Below are positions 1 through 7,795 of a stretch of DNA of 24,134 nt, in pieces. This stretch comes from CAYZJK01 sp964479125 (GTDB lineage Bacteria > Patescibacteriota > Saccharimonadia > Saccharimonadales > Saccharimonadaceae): the NCBI GenBank assembly GCA_964479125.1, contig CAYZJK010000011.1:1-24134 (forward strand), read 5' to 3'. Position numbers and translations under genes: made by a program. The notes beneath the pieces are model-generated. The model worked only from the letters and a program-made list of their open reading frames with translations. It made no database searches and was not told the DNA's origin. Position 1 is the stretch's first letter. Each line of letters opens with the position of its first letter.

Positions 1-1023
1 CCACCAAATTGCTCACAACCCAACAGTCCGACACCTTCTGACCCTCAGCCGAACAGTCCGACACCTTCTGACCCTCAGCCGAACAATCCAAATCCTCGAC
101 CTTCACCTAGCCCAAGCAGACCAAGTACCTCTAGACCAACACCCAACTCACCAAGTCAACCAGCTCAGATTTACCCTGGCAGAATTGTACACCCCTCACT
201 CCCTGCGACCCCTCTACCGGCGCAAACCCCAGCACCTCCTTCAGATCCGGTAATTAATACACCGGACATAGTTAACCAGCAGATATTAGATTCTGAATTA
301 GATATTATTACCCTCCGGACAGCTACTAGACTAAATAGAGCTGAGCTAATCTGGGAGCTTAACCATCCATCGAACACTACTTTTAAGTACGGTAAGTCAG
401 CCGATGAGTTAAACAAAGAGGCGTCAATAACCCGTGAATCAGACAGTAGGTTTTATACAGATATCAGAAACTTAGAGCCGGGTGAAACATATTATTATAC
501 GATAGCAGGCCAAAGAACAAATGGCTCAGGAACTATGAGTCAAAGTGGCACATTTTCAACAAAAGGATTCGGCGTTGAGATTAAAGCTCTCCAGCAAGAC
601 GGTGCACCTCTAGCGAATGCGCAAATCTCATTCGACAATACGGGTGGCAGCGTAGCTACTAATGAAGAAGGTATCGCCTACATACAGGTCAGGGATGGAG
701 AGTATACCTTAAACATCACAAAGGGCAGCCACTCTAGTACACATCAAATTACGGTTGATAAAAAACCAATAGACGACGAGGGCGATGCTGAGATTCAAAA
801 AATTGAACTTAAAACTTCAGCTACAGCCGCCTCGGTATCTGAAGAACCAACCAGGAAAGCTCCGAGTGCAGTTGCATACATCATCACAATCATGGTCGGT
901 ATTATCTTCATGACAATTATTGGTTTTATTATCTACTTTAGAAAGCGTGCTAGAGAGAATCAAAGAAACAGTGTGCAAAATGTTGTTGTTATTGAAGATG
1001 ACTGGTCAGCACCACCTCGTTAA
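1..1023 (+). CDS. Proline-rich, membrane-anchored surface protein (3' part; 5' end outside the window)
   Basis: The frame is open from base 1 to a TAA at 1021-1023, giving 340 codons with no start inside the window; the ATG at 535 is internal. The visible part begins with a Pro/Ser/Thr/Asn-rich stalk (about residues 1-80). A region ending in a GETYYYTI strand looks like a fibronectin-III-type domain (about 105-188). A GVEIKALQQDGAPLANAQ segment follows and resembles carboxypeptidase-regulatory or SpaA-like beta domains (about 190-255). One hydrophobic helix (about 290-313) is followed by RKRAREN and a short tail. This reads as an extracellular protein anchored by its C-terminus. The partner is unknown, and the domain calls rest on pattern only. 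It converges on the superoxide dismutase gene, with one base between the stop codons. Confidence 0.75.
   Translation, partial: PPNCSQPNSPTPSDPQPNSPTPSDPQPNNPNPRPSPSPSRPSTSRPTPNSPSQPAQIYPGRIVHPSLPATPLPAQTPAPPSDPVINTPDIVNQQILDSELDIITLRTATRLNRAELIWELNHPSNTTFKYGKSADELNKEASITRESDSRFYTDIRNLEPGETYYYTIAGQRTNGSGTMSQSGTFSTKGFGVEIKALQQDGAPLANAQISFDNTGGSVATNEEGIAYIQVRDGEYTLNITKGSHSSTHQITVDKKPIDDEGDAEIQKIELKTSATAASVSEEPTRKAPSAVAYIITIMVGIIFMTIIGFIIYFRKRARENQRNSVQNVVVIEDDWSAPPR
22..81 (+). repeat. Two perfect 30-bp tandem repeats coding NSPTPSDPQP
   Basis: Bases 22-51 and 52-81 are identical and in frame, each encoding the decapeptide NSPTPSDPQP. The following codons (NNPNPRPSPSPS) look like diverged continuation. 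Such repeats usually form an extended stalk and can change copy number by slippage. More copies may lie upstream of the window. Confidence 0.9.
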
Positions 1024-1024
1024 A

Positions 1025-1615
1025 TTAGAGGCTTGCTAACTTATCTGATACATAACCCCAGTTAACCACGCCCCACCAAGCTTCGATATATTGCTTGCGG
1101 TCATTCTTATAGTCTAGATAGTAAGCATGCTCCCACACATCAAGCGCAAGCAAGATATCCTCTCGCCCGTCCATTACTGGAGAATCTTGGTTAGGAGTGG
1201 TTAAGATTTCACCAGAAGACATTAGCCATACCCATCCACTGCCAAATAAGCTGGTAGCTTGTTCATTAAACGCAGCCTTAAATCCTTCTAATCCACCAAA
1301 GTGTTCATCTAGAAAATCTATTACAAATTGACTAGGTTCGGTCTGCTGGTCAGTCATCATTTCCCAAAACAGACTATGATTGTAATGACCGCCACCATTA
1401 TTTCTAACAGCCTGTCTACTAGACTCAGGAAGGTCATCCATATTAGCTAGAATGTTTGCCAGACTATCATTTGAAACCCCGGCCGTCTCGAGTGCGTCAT
1501 TTAGTTTTTTAACATAGCCAGCGTGATGCTTATTGTAATGCAGGTCCATAATCTGCTGACTAATAGCAGGCTCCAGAGCATTAAGTTCATATTTCAATTC
1601 AGATAACTTAAACAT
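1025..1615 (-). CDS. sodA: Superoxide dismutase, Mn-type signature
   Basis: The 196-residue product is normal for the Fe/Mn superoxide dismutase family, which converts superoxide to oxygen and hydrogen peroxide. The metal ligands are visible as H26, H80, D159 and H163, the last two inside DVWEHAYY. The active-site glutamine sits in NQDSP (Q143) and the helix before H80 reads NNGGGHYNH. This is the Mn-enzyme pattern rather than the Fe-enzyme one, although metal use cannot be proved from sequence. No signal peptide is seen, so it should be cytosolic. A strong AGGAGGG site precedes the ATG. The gene follows the foldase by 11 bases and is probably the last gene of that operon. Confidence 0.95.
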   Translation of the reverse strand: MFKLSELKYELNALEPAISQQIMDLHYNKHHAGYVKKLNDALETAGVSNDSLANILANMDDLPESSRQAVRNNGGGHYNHSLFWEMMTDQQTEPSQFVIDFLDEHFGGLEGFKAAFNEQATSLFGSGWVWLMSSGEILTTPNQDSPVMDGREDILLALDVWEHAYYLDYKNDRKQYIEAWWGVVNWGYVSDKLASL

Positions 1616-1626
1616 AAGACCCTCCT

Positions 1627-2712
1627 TTATTGATTATTGTTTACATCCTCAATCTTAATATACGGATTAATCAGGTTATTCTTAGACAACCCCTCAATCA
1701 TCTCGTCGAACTTAGTTAGCGGAATTTTAATAAACTGATAGTTAATTCGACCGTCGTTATCGCGCTCAAGTAATCGAACGAAGTAATACCCGAAACCATC
1801 ACCACGACTGGTTTTAATAGGACCGGTATATTCGCCAACCTCTAACTTAGAGGCAGCAGCAGCTAGTCCACCGTCACTATTCGTTTCTTTAACGAAGCCC
1901 GACGTTGAAAGCTGCAATGCATCAGAGTTTCCTTCGAATGAAGCAACTACTTCATCAAAAGGCATTTCACTATTTGAAGACAGGAAGTCCTCAAGCCTAT
2001 TAGATACTTGCTCAGCTTCCTTATCTACTTCAAAAGAAACTGCCTGACGAATAAGGCTTTGTCTCATCATCTCACGACTATCTGACGGAGTTAATCCATG
2101 TATCTCCAAGATTGATCGATCATAAGTTGCTTGGCTAATTTCTCCGCCAGTTGAAATGCTGCGTCGGACTTCATTAATACGTTCAGTTACTTGCTCGTCC
2201 GAAATTGATATACCTTTTTCTTCAGCGAGCTTTTGAGCATATGTATACTTAACAGCATCGTTTAAAGCCCGCGCTTTGTAAATCGCACTACGATCTGACA
2301 TCTGACTATCTGAGTAATCGCTTTGTTCAGGAAGCTCTCGCTCTCTGATATACGTTTCAGAAGCCCTGTAATTGCGTAAATAATTTGAATATAAAACTTG
2401 TTCACCATCTACAGATGCCACCGGTAGAGGTACAATTTGAGTGATCCTGTAAAAGAACGTTCCGGCAGCTTGTGCATGATACAACGCCCAGTAAACTACT
2501 ATAGAAAACACAGCAACTACCACTAATCCGATTAAGCCAGCGTTAATAACTAGGCGCTTCTTGGTGTATTGTAGTGGGTACTTAAAACGGCGACCCTCAC
2601 TTAAAACTTGCTCACGATGCTGAGCTACAGTATCGTTCGTAATTCGCGTAATAGATCGCTTACTTTTGTCGTCCTGCTTCTTACGAACTACAGGAAGATT
2701 AATCTTCTTCAT
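1627..2712 (-). CDS. Membrane-anchored SurA/PrsA-like foldase (peptidyl-prolyl isomerase family)
   Basis: The 361-residue product has a basic cytoplasmic N-terminus, one membrane helix (about 55-78) and an extracytoplasmic part. That part opens with the PVASVDGEQVLYSNYLRNYR stretch typical of SurA N-terminal domains. A helical region and a parvulin-like segment follow (about 245-330), with GGLAAAASKLEVGEYTGP and GFGYYFVRLLE. The parvulin core is weak, so chaperone activity is safer than isomerase activity. It likely helps fold exported proteins. The start is set by GGAGGAG just before the ATG. It overlaps the upstream PH-domain gene by 14 bases, indicating coupled translation, and is followed by sodA. 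Confidence 0.75.
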   Translation of the reverse strand: MKKINLPVVRKKQDDKSKRSITRITNDTVAQHREQVLSEGRRFKYPLQYTKKRLVINAGLIGLVVVAVFSIVVYWALYHAQAAGTFFYRITQIVPLPVASVDGEQVLYSNYLRNYRASETYIRERELPEQSDYSDSQMSDRSAIYKARALNDAVKYTYAQKLAEEKGISISDEQVTERINEVRRSISTGGEISQATYDRSILEIHGLTPSDSREMMRQSLIRQAVSFEVDKEAEQVSNRLEDFLSSNSEMPFDEVVASFEGNSDALQLSTSGFVKETNSDGGLAAAASKLEVGEYTGPIKTSRGDGFGYYFVRLLERDNDGRINYQFIKIPLTKFDEMIEGLSKNNLINPYIKIEDVNNNQ

Positions 2713-3232
2713 GAAACTCCTCCTTTCCAGGTGCCTTATCTATTGTATCTTGAAGCACGTTGTACAGCTTACCTGGCTTATCTGCTAGCGATATTGTGAG
2801 ATCACCAACATAAGTTTGGATAAGTAATGTGCCGTAACCAAATAACTCACCAGACAGACCTGGGATTGAATAACTAATTGAACTAACCTTCGAGAGTTTA
2901 ATCTCGAGTACATTGGATCCAAAGAATCCTTGCTGGACAACCTGACGCAACCTTTGGTTGGTAAGGATAAATATCGAATAATACCAAATCATGAAATGAT
3001 ATAGAAAAATCACTATACCAATCACTAAGCCAATTATCGGCAATATAAACAATTCAAGTTTCGTCTGCCATATTAATGGCGGGATTGAAGAAATAGCAAA
3101 AGGAATAAGCAAGCCATAGAAGCCCTTCCTCATGGCTAAAATATGCCTCCTAAACACTTTGACAACGACCTCGTCTTCACGCTGGCCGTCAAAGGTAAAT
3201 ACAGCCTCTTTACTTACATTCTCTTTACTCAT
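2699..3232 (-). CDS. Bacterial PH-domain (YdbS/YdbT-like) membrane protein
   Basis: The 177-residue product has two membrane helices (about 37-55 and 60-83). The block YYSIFILTNQRLRQVVQQGFF leads into a beta-rich domain (about 85-170) with LSKVSSISYSIPG and YGTLLIQT strands. This is the usual layout of bacterial PH (bPH2) membrane proteins, whose exact role is mostly unknown. A GGGTGG site lies before the ATG. It starts 17 bases after the encoded CCA end of tRNA-Arg, so it may be transcribed from the tRNA promoter. Its 3' end overlaps the foldase gene. Confidence 0.75.
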   Translation of the reverse strand: MSKENVSKEAVFTFDGQREDEVVVKVFRRHILAMRKGFYGLLIPFAISSIPPLIWQTKLELFILPIIGLVIGIVIFLYHFMIWYYSIFILTNQRLRQVVQQGFFGSNVLEIKLSKVSSISYSIPGLSGELFGYGTLLIQTYVGDLTISLADKPGKLYNVLQDTIDKAPGKEEFHEED

Positions 3233-3248
3233 AAAGTTTCCACCCCTC

Positions 3249-3325
3249 TGGTACCCCGGGCAGGAGTCGAACCTGCAACCTTTTCCTTAGGACGGAACTG
3301 CTCTATCCAATTGAGCTACCGAGGC
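3249..3325 (-). tRNA. tRNA-Arg (anticodon CCU), CCA encoded
   Basis: The minus strand folds as a cloverleaf. The acceptor stem is GCCTCGG/CCGGGGT with two G-T pairs, the D stem is GCTC/GAGC, and the T arm is GCAGG-TTCGACT-CCTGC. The anticodon loop is GTCCTAA, giving CCU, which reads AGG. A73 is followed by an encoded CCA. The anticodon stem has four good pairs and one G-A mismatch at its base. The body is 74 nt plus CCA. Confidence 0.95.
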
Positions 3326-3334
3326 ATATATATA

Positions 3335-3343
3335 ATTCTACCA
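3335..3343 (-). promoter_or_regulatory. Extended -10 promoter for tRNA-Arg
   Basis: On the minus strand TGG-TAGAAT lies about 9 bases before the tRNA 5' end, with a TGn extension and no clear -35 box. It would start transcription a few bases upstream of the tRNA and could also serve the PH-foldase-sodA genes. Confidence 0.45.
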
Positions 3344-3347
3344 TATA

Positions 3348-3400
3348 AAACGCTGCTATCGGTGAGGAAGATTAATCTTTCCATCTTAATAGCAGCGTTT
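3348..3400 (-). terminator. Likely ndk terminator, long two-part hairpin
   Basis: A perfect 12-bp inverted repeat (3348-3359 and 3389-3400, AAACGCTGCTAT type) lies just after the ndk stop. Its 29-base loop contains a second near-palindrome around GGAAGATTAATC (3367-3382). On the minus strand the hairpin is followed by TTTTATATGG. The separated tRNA promoter immediately downstream fits a termination role. Confidence 0.65.
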
Positions 3401-3416
3401 AATATTATGACTATTA

Positions 3417-3935
3417 CTACATACAGTAAGGTTCGCTTGTAGACTGATAGACGTATAGTTCGTCATCAGTAAACCAGTGGCTAATCTCCTGCTTAGCCTC
3501 TTCCACATCTCCACTAGCGTGTAGAAGATTCGGTACAGCCTTGCCGCTGTCATCTGCATAGTTAAAGCTGGTATGTGAGTAGTCTCCACGGATTGTACCA
3601 GGCGCTGAGGTCTTAGGCTCTGTACCACCTACTAGCTTACGGACAACCTCTACAGCCTCTACACCTTCGAACACCATAGCAATAACTGGTCCCTTAGTCA
3701 TGAAGTCCAGAGTGACATTAAAAGCCTTATTACCTCGCCTTGTTACCATCTTGCCAATCTCTTCATAGTGAGTGTAAAAGTGGTCACGATCTGGATAAAG
3801 CATCTTAGTTCCCACAATCTTTAAACCAACACGTTCGAACCGTGTAAGAATCTCACCTACTACACCCCTCTGAACTGCATCAGGCTTAAATACGACTAAA
3901 GTTCTCTCAATACCTGCGTTAAAATTATTTTCCAT
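3417..3935 (-). CDS. ndk: Nucleoside diphosphate kinase
   Basis: The 172-residue product transfers gamma-phosphate between nucleoside triphosphates and diphosphates through a phospho-histidine. Visible marks are TLVVFKPDAVQRG near the N-terminus, GTIRGD at 113-118 and NLLHASGD, with the catalytic histidine at 139. It is longer than the usual 140-150 residues. About ten extra residues (HTSFNYADDSG) lie between GTIRGD and the active-site loop, and the C-terminus is extended. AAGGAG precedes the ATG. It is transcribed alone, divergently from the recombinase, from an extended -10 promoter. Confidence 0.96.
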   Translation of the reverse strand: MENNFNAGIERTLVVFKPDAVQRGVVGEILTRFERVGLKIVGTKMLYPDRDHFYTHYEEIGKMVTRRGNKAFNVTLDFMTKGPVIAMVFEGVEAVEVVRKLVGGTEPKTSAPGTIRGDYSHTSFNYADDSGKAVPNLLHASGDVEEAKQEISHWFTDDELYVYQSTSEPYCM

Positions 3936-3958
3936 TAAACTCTCCTTATCTACCTACA

Positions 3959-3967
3959 AGTATAGCA
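3959..3967 (-). promoter_or_regulatory. Extended -10 promoter of ndk
   Basis: TGC-TATACT on the minus strand lies about 24 bases before the ndk ATG, leaving a short leader that carries the AAGGAG ribosome site. No good -35 box is visible. Confidence 0.5.
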
Positions 3968-3993
3968 AATTTTGCCCTCAGTGGTTATTCTAG

Positions 3994-4914
3994 ATGTACG
4001 ATATGTATACCTCTGAACTACTACTCGATTACATTGAATCTATTGAAGTAGAGGGTGGTCGCTCAGCTAAAACAGCCGAGAACTACACTCTATATATAAG
4101 TAGATTTATTGAATTTAGCGAAGATATTAAAGTCGAGAAAATCACTAAAGAAGTAATTAGAAAATACCGACTCTGGCTTAACCGCTATCGCAATGAACAA
4201 GGCGAAAGTTTATCTATCCTAACTCAGAACTATCACCTAATTGCTTTACGTGGTTTTTTAGAGTTCTTAATCAGGCGCGACATAAAGACTCTCAGCCCCA
4301 ACACCATTACACTACCAAAAACTCATCGCAAGCAAGTTACATTCCTTCATTATGATGAAATACAAAAACTATTCGAAGTGATTGATACATCAAACGAAGC
4401 AGGACTCCGTGACAGAGCAATTCTTGAAATGCTCTTCTCTAGCGGACTTCGAGTCTCAGAGCTAGTGTCTCTTAATAAAGATCATGTTAACACTGGCCGA
4501 AAAGAGTTTACCATCCGCGGTAAAGGAAACAAAGACCGTCCAGCATTCATCAGCGATGCAGCCGCTAATGCAATTGATGAATACCTCGAAGCTCGAAAAG
4601 ACAGCCTTCCCCCACTATTCATTAGCTATAGTCGAAATCCTGGCAATCCAGACAACTCAGGCGACTATCGCCGACTAACGCCACGAAGCATTCAAAGAAC
4701 GATTAATAAGTATGCAAGACTGGCCGGAATCACAAAGCATGTTAGCCCACATACTATGCGCCACAGCTTTGCTACCGACCTATTGATGAATGGAGCCGAC
4801 CTAAGAAGCGTTCAGACGATGCTAGGTCACCAAAACATTAGCACGACTCAAGTTTACACACACGTAACAGATGAACATCTACGAGAAGCCCATCGCAAAT
4901 ACCACAGCAGCTAG
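3994..4914 (+). CDS. xerC: Tyrosine recombinase, XerC/XerD family
   Basis: The 306-residue product has a SAM-like core-binding domain (about 5-95) and a catalytic domain. All six catalytic residues are visible: R153 in SGLRVSEL, K177 in RGKGNKDR, H253 and R256 in SPHTMRHSFAT, H279 in LGHQNIS and Y288 in QVYTHV. This matches the chromosome-dimer-resolving Xer enzymes. As the only such gene here, next to housekeeping genes, it is likely the cellular Xer rather than a mobile-element integrase. The start is uncertain. There is no ribosome site before the ATG at 3994 or the in-frame ATG at 4003, and a TATTCT box at 3986-3991 suggests a leaderless message starting near the second ATG. Confidence 0.92.
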   Translation: MYDMYTSELLLDYIESIEVEGGRSAKTAENYTLYISRFIEFSEDIKVEKITKEVIRKYRLWLNRYRNEQGESLSILTQNYHLIALRGFLEFLIRRDIKTLSPNTITLPKTHRKQVTFLHYDEIQKLFEVIDTSNEAGLRDRAILEMLFSSGLRVSELVSLNKDHVNTGRKEFTIRGKGNKDRPAFISDAAANAIDEYLEARKDSLPPLFISYSRNPGNPDNSGDYRRLTPRSIQRTINKYARLAGITKHVSPHTMRHSFATDLLMNGADLRSVQTMLGHQNISTTQVYTHVTDEHLREAHRKYHSS

Positions 4915-4932
4915 CAATAAATGCTAGCTGCT
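4906..4932 (+). terminator. Hairpin overlapping the xerC stop codon
   Basis: A perfect 11-bp stem (4906-4916 with 4922-4932, AGCAGCTAGCA type) has a 5-base loop and includes the TAG stop. The tail is only moderately T-rich (ATTACTTAT), so termination is probable but not certain. The palindrome could also act on the opposing pilus transcript. Confidence 0.6.
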
Positions 4933-4947
4933 ATTACTTATCTATCC

Positions 4948-4970
4948 AAATCGCCTTAATGTGGCGCTTT
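4948..4970 (-). terminator. Weak hairpin after the pilus operon
   Basis: On the minus strand AAA-G-CGCC pairs with GGCG-A-TTT around a 7-base loop, directly after the last minor-pilin gene. The T tail is only three bases long. With the palindrome at 4906-4932 it separates the convergent pilus and xerC transcripts. Confidence 0.4.
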
Positions 4971-4975
4971 CAAAC

Positions 4976-6250
4976 TCAAGGATTGAGTGGATTAGTGATA
5001 TCTGGACAATCGCCAGACTGCACTCCATAGTCTATGAACTCTTCAGCTGAATCAGTAATTAGATAAGCCTTACAGACTGAATTTGAGGATCCCAGAGCTG
5101 CTCTAGGGTATGGCGCACGAACTGCATCAGCCGACTCCACACGAGCCACTAGCCTACGAAACACATTGTTTGCTCGGCCAGTTGAATCTATCTCTGGCTG
5201 AACATTCTGAAACCGTACTGGATTTCCATCTGGACCAGTGAGCTCCACCCTAAACTCAGTACTGTTGTATATAGATGATAGAGTCAAGAATGATCGTACA
5301 TTGGAGCTAACAGGCTGAGCGAGGTTGAAGGTAGCTGAACAAAGGAACGAACCATCACCTGAACCAGATCCACCGCACCTAATATTTACTGGGACATTTG
5401 GGTCATCGACAATCGAAAGTCGACCCGCCTCTGGAGGAGGAGAGTGTTTATCAACCTGATTCATATCAAAGCTAGTTACACCACCAGCGCCACTAGTCGT
5501 TGGATAAAGAAATGCTGTCCTACTTGACTCATCAGCACCAGAAATACTTATTTCTCCACCCGCAGGGTACTGGAAGCTGCCAACTCGAAGTATCGAACCA
5601 TAGCTATTCCATGCGCCCTTAGAAGGCATAATTGGTGGAGACTGACTCCATATCGTACTACCGTTAACACCGCGACTATCGTGACTAGGGCTAATTCTTC
5701 CGCCTGAACTAGTATCACTTCGAACCCAACTCACCTTAACACTAGCAATGTCACCAACACCTCTAATAGGTACAACACGAACGTCACCTTCACCATCAAG
5801 GCGTCCTTCATAAGTGAGTGTATCTTGATTGATCTTTACACAAGTAAAAGCCTGCTCTAGTTGCTCATCCGTAATATCTTTAGAAATAATAGTCTCTTCA
5901 TCAGCTGGTAGCCCTTGTGCAGCTCTAATTGTGCCGCACTCGCCGCTATTAACTGCATTAGCTATCCTATTACAGTCATTGCCTGCTGCGGCAGATTCTC
6001 TCCCAGCACCCTGCCCACAAGCCTCTAGCTGAGCTAGCACTCGCTTCGCTTCTTCTATACCTGCTTCAGCTGAGTCACGTGCACTCTGTGCCAGGTCGTT
6101 ATCTGTAGCTCGATTCTGATCAGACACCATCAATACGGTGAACCCTACTGTAACTGCCACGAATAGGAAGGCTGAAAATATAACTACAAATAGAGACACA
6201 GCTCCTCTTTGCTTCTGGTTACTCAATAACTGTTTGATGTTTTCTCTCAT
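4976..6250 (-). CDS. PilX/GspK-like minor pilin or pilus assembly protein
   Basis: The 424-residue product begins with a basic leader ending RG, then AVSLFVVIFSAFLFVAVTVGFTVLM. The helix is followed by AQSARDSAEAGIEEAKRVL, the pattern of PilX N-terminal domains. The mature protein would start at Ala with Phe, not Glu, at position 5, a trait of GspK-type tip subunits. The rest is a large Ser/Gly-rich extracytoplasmic domain with a few cysteines. It is the last gene of the pilus cluster, 15 bases after the PilW-like gene. It probably initiates or caps the fibre, inferred from position and the missing Glu5. Confidence 0.7.
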   Translation of the reverse strand: MRENIKQLLSNQKQRGAVSLFVVIFSAFLFVAVTVGFTVLMVSDQNRATDNDLAQSARDSAEAGIEEAKRVLAQLEACGQGAGRESAAAGNDCNRIANAVNSGECGTIRAAQGLPADEETIISKDITDEQLEQAFTCVKINQDTLTYEGRLDGEGDVRVVPIRGVGDIASVKVSWVRSDTSSGGRISPSHDSRGVNGSTIWSQSPPIMPSKGAWNSYGSILRVGSFQYPAGGEISISGADESSRTAFLYPTTSGAGGVTSFDMNQVDKHSPPPEAGRLSIVDDPNVPVNIRCGGSGSGDGSFLCSATFNLAQPVSSNVRSFLTLSSIYNSTEFRVELTGPDGNPVRFQNVQPEIDSTGRANNVFRRLVARVESADAVRAPYPRAALGSSNSVCKAYLITDSAEEFIDYGVQSGDCPDITNPLNP

Positions 6251-6265
6251 AATACCCCCATTACC

Positions 6266-7105
6266 CTAAAGATGATTTGTTCTAGCCACAAACTCTATTA
6301 CATTAATAGCACAATACTCAGAATTATTTAAATCACTTTCTGCAGGAGACTTACACTTAGAATCATCCACGCCTGATATATTCTCATCACCCATCTGTGT
6401 ACCTAAAGTGAATTTAATCTTATAGAAAGTCGACATAGTCATCACGTTATTCTTCACTACATTATCTGAACCAGTCTCATCCCTCTCAATCGAGATAGGA
6501 CTACCTAAAGGAGTAGCGATCTCAAATGTATATAGAGACAGATTATTATTACCCTCTCCGAATACATTTAGATAATCATGACCTAGATCAGGAAGCTGGG
6601 TGCCTTGATTGTCGGAAGAAACTTCACATAAAGCGTGGCTGGTATCGAAAACTCTAACAAATCTAATCGGAACCTTCTTGGAGCCATCTTGTATATACTG
6701 CACTCCAGCCGACTCGAAAGAGCCCTGCCCCACACCAGTAATAGTCTTAGCAAAGTTCCACGCATAGCTGTAGGATCCAGTACATAACCTACCACCCTTC
6801 TCATTTTGATAATAATGCTGGTTCTTACTAGTAGCCTCTTCTAGTGATTCAGCCGATACGACATTACCATTCGTGTCATTGTAATTAACAATAAATGCAT
6901 TAACACCAGAGATAGACTGCTGCATATCCCTAACTACCATTCGAGATACATTGTTCACTTCTTTTAACGTTAACCCTTTATTGTAAATCGACATAATCTG
7001 CATTGTTGTCAGAGCAATAATAATCAATAAAGAGCCTATAAAGGTCATAGATAAGGTTAACTCAACTAAAGTAAAGCCTGATGAGGATCTACCTACCTTG
7101 TTCAT
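6266..7105 (-). CDS. PilW/GspJ-like minor prepilin
   Basis: The 279-residue product has a type IV prepilin N-terminus. MNKVGRSSSG is the leader, with cleavage after Gly and before FTLVEL. Glu is at position 5, and a hydrophobic helix continues to about residue 38. The C-terminal domain (about 60-279) has several cysteines and no recognised fold. The start is set by a GGGAGGG site, and the ATG directly follows the stop of the PilV-like gene. It should be processed by the PilD encoded three genes upstream. Confidence 0.75.
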   Translation of the reverse strand: MNKVGRSSSGFTLVELTLSMTFIGSLLIIIALTTMQIMSIYNKGLTLKEVNNVSRMVVRDMQQSISGVNAFIVNYNDTNGNVVSAESLEEATSKNQHYYQNEKGGRLCTGSYSYAWNFAKTITGVGQGSFESAGVQYIQDGSKKVPIRFVRVFDTSHALCEVSSDNQGTQLPDLGHDYLNVFGEGNNNLSLYTFEIATPLGSPISIERDETGSDNVVKNNVMTMSTFYKIKFTLGTQMGDENISGVDDSKCKSPAESDLNNSEYCAINVIEFVARTNHL

Positions 7106-7795
7106 CTATCTACCCTCCCTAGGCATATATAACCTAACTATTGTACCCATTTTCATTAAGTCGACATTAGGCCCACTACCCTGCCAACAAGCTCTAATAT
7201 GGAAGTCATAGGCTACTGTCTCACTTAAAGATGACGCACCCGATGAAGACTGCACAACCTGAACCCATATCATTTCAGACAGTGGCCGTTCATCTATGTG
7301 TCTAACCTGAGCAAATGTGCCTGGTCGACCAAAATTTTCAGGATTATTGCCGTAGTTGTATACAGATGCGTCTTGTGTGTCTATAAAGAAAATCTTACTT
7401 AATTCTCCTGGATTTGCAATAACTGCGTTTTCATTTACAGCATTCAAATCACACTGTTCATAACGCTCGAGTTTTGCATACTCTGCAGCACTAGATACCA
7501 CTAAGTTATTAACTATGTAGTCCCATTGACCCGCTAACCTAACTATATCTGTAGTCTGTTCCGTTCCGGCGCCACCTCGGCCAATAGTATTAAGTTTTGC
7601 ATTCTGTAAATACCGGAGAAGCTCTGCTTGAGAGTCTATATTATTACGCACTAAATTATGCTCAAGAGTGTTTTGAGCAGCAGACATACCTTGGTTCATA
7701 ATGGCCATAGCGCCAATCGCAATAGACGCAAAGATAACTACAGCGAATAAAACCTCGACAATGGTGTCGCCGTCTTTTTTCGTAAACCTTAGCAC
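7106..7795 (-). CDS. PilV/GspI-like minor prepilin (GTG start)
   Basis: The 229-residue product has the leader MLRFTKKDG and a mature N-terminus DTIVEVLFAVVIFASIAIG with Glu5, so it is a class III prepilin-like protein despite Asp at +1. Translation most likely starts at GTG (7793-7795), with AGGGGTG seven bases upstream. The first 7 bases overlap the end of the preceding prepilin gene, indicating coupling. The C-terminal domain (about 60-229) is not recognised. Confidence 0.75.
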   Translation of the reverse strand: MLRFTKKDGDTIVEVLFAVVIFASIAIGAMAIMNQGMSAAQNTLEHNLVRNNIDSQAELLRYLQNAKLNTIGRGGAGTEQTTDIVRLAGQWDYIVNNLVVSSAAEYAKLERYEQCDLNAVNENAVIANPGELSKIFFIDTQDASVYNYGNNPENFGRPGTFAQVRHIDERPLSEMIWVQVVQSSSGASSLSETVAYDFHIRACWQGSGPNVDLMKMGTIVRLYMPREGR

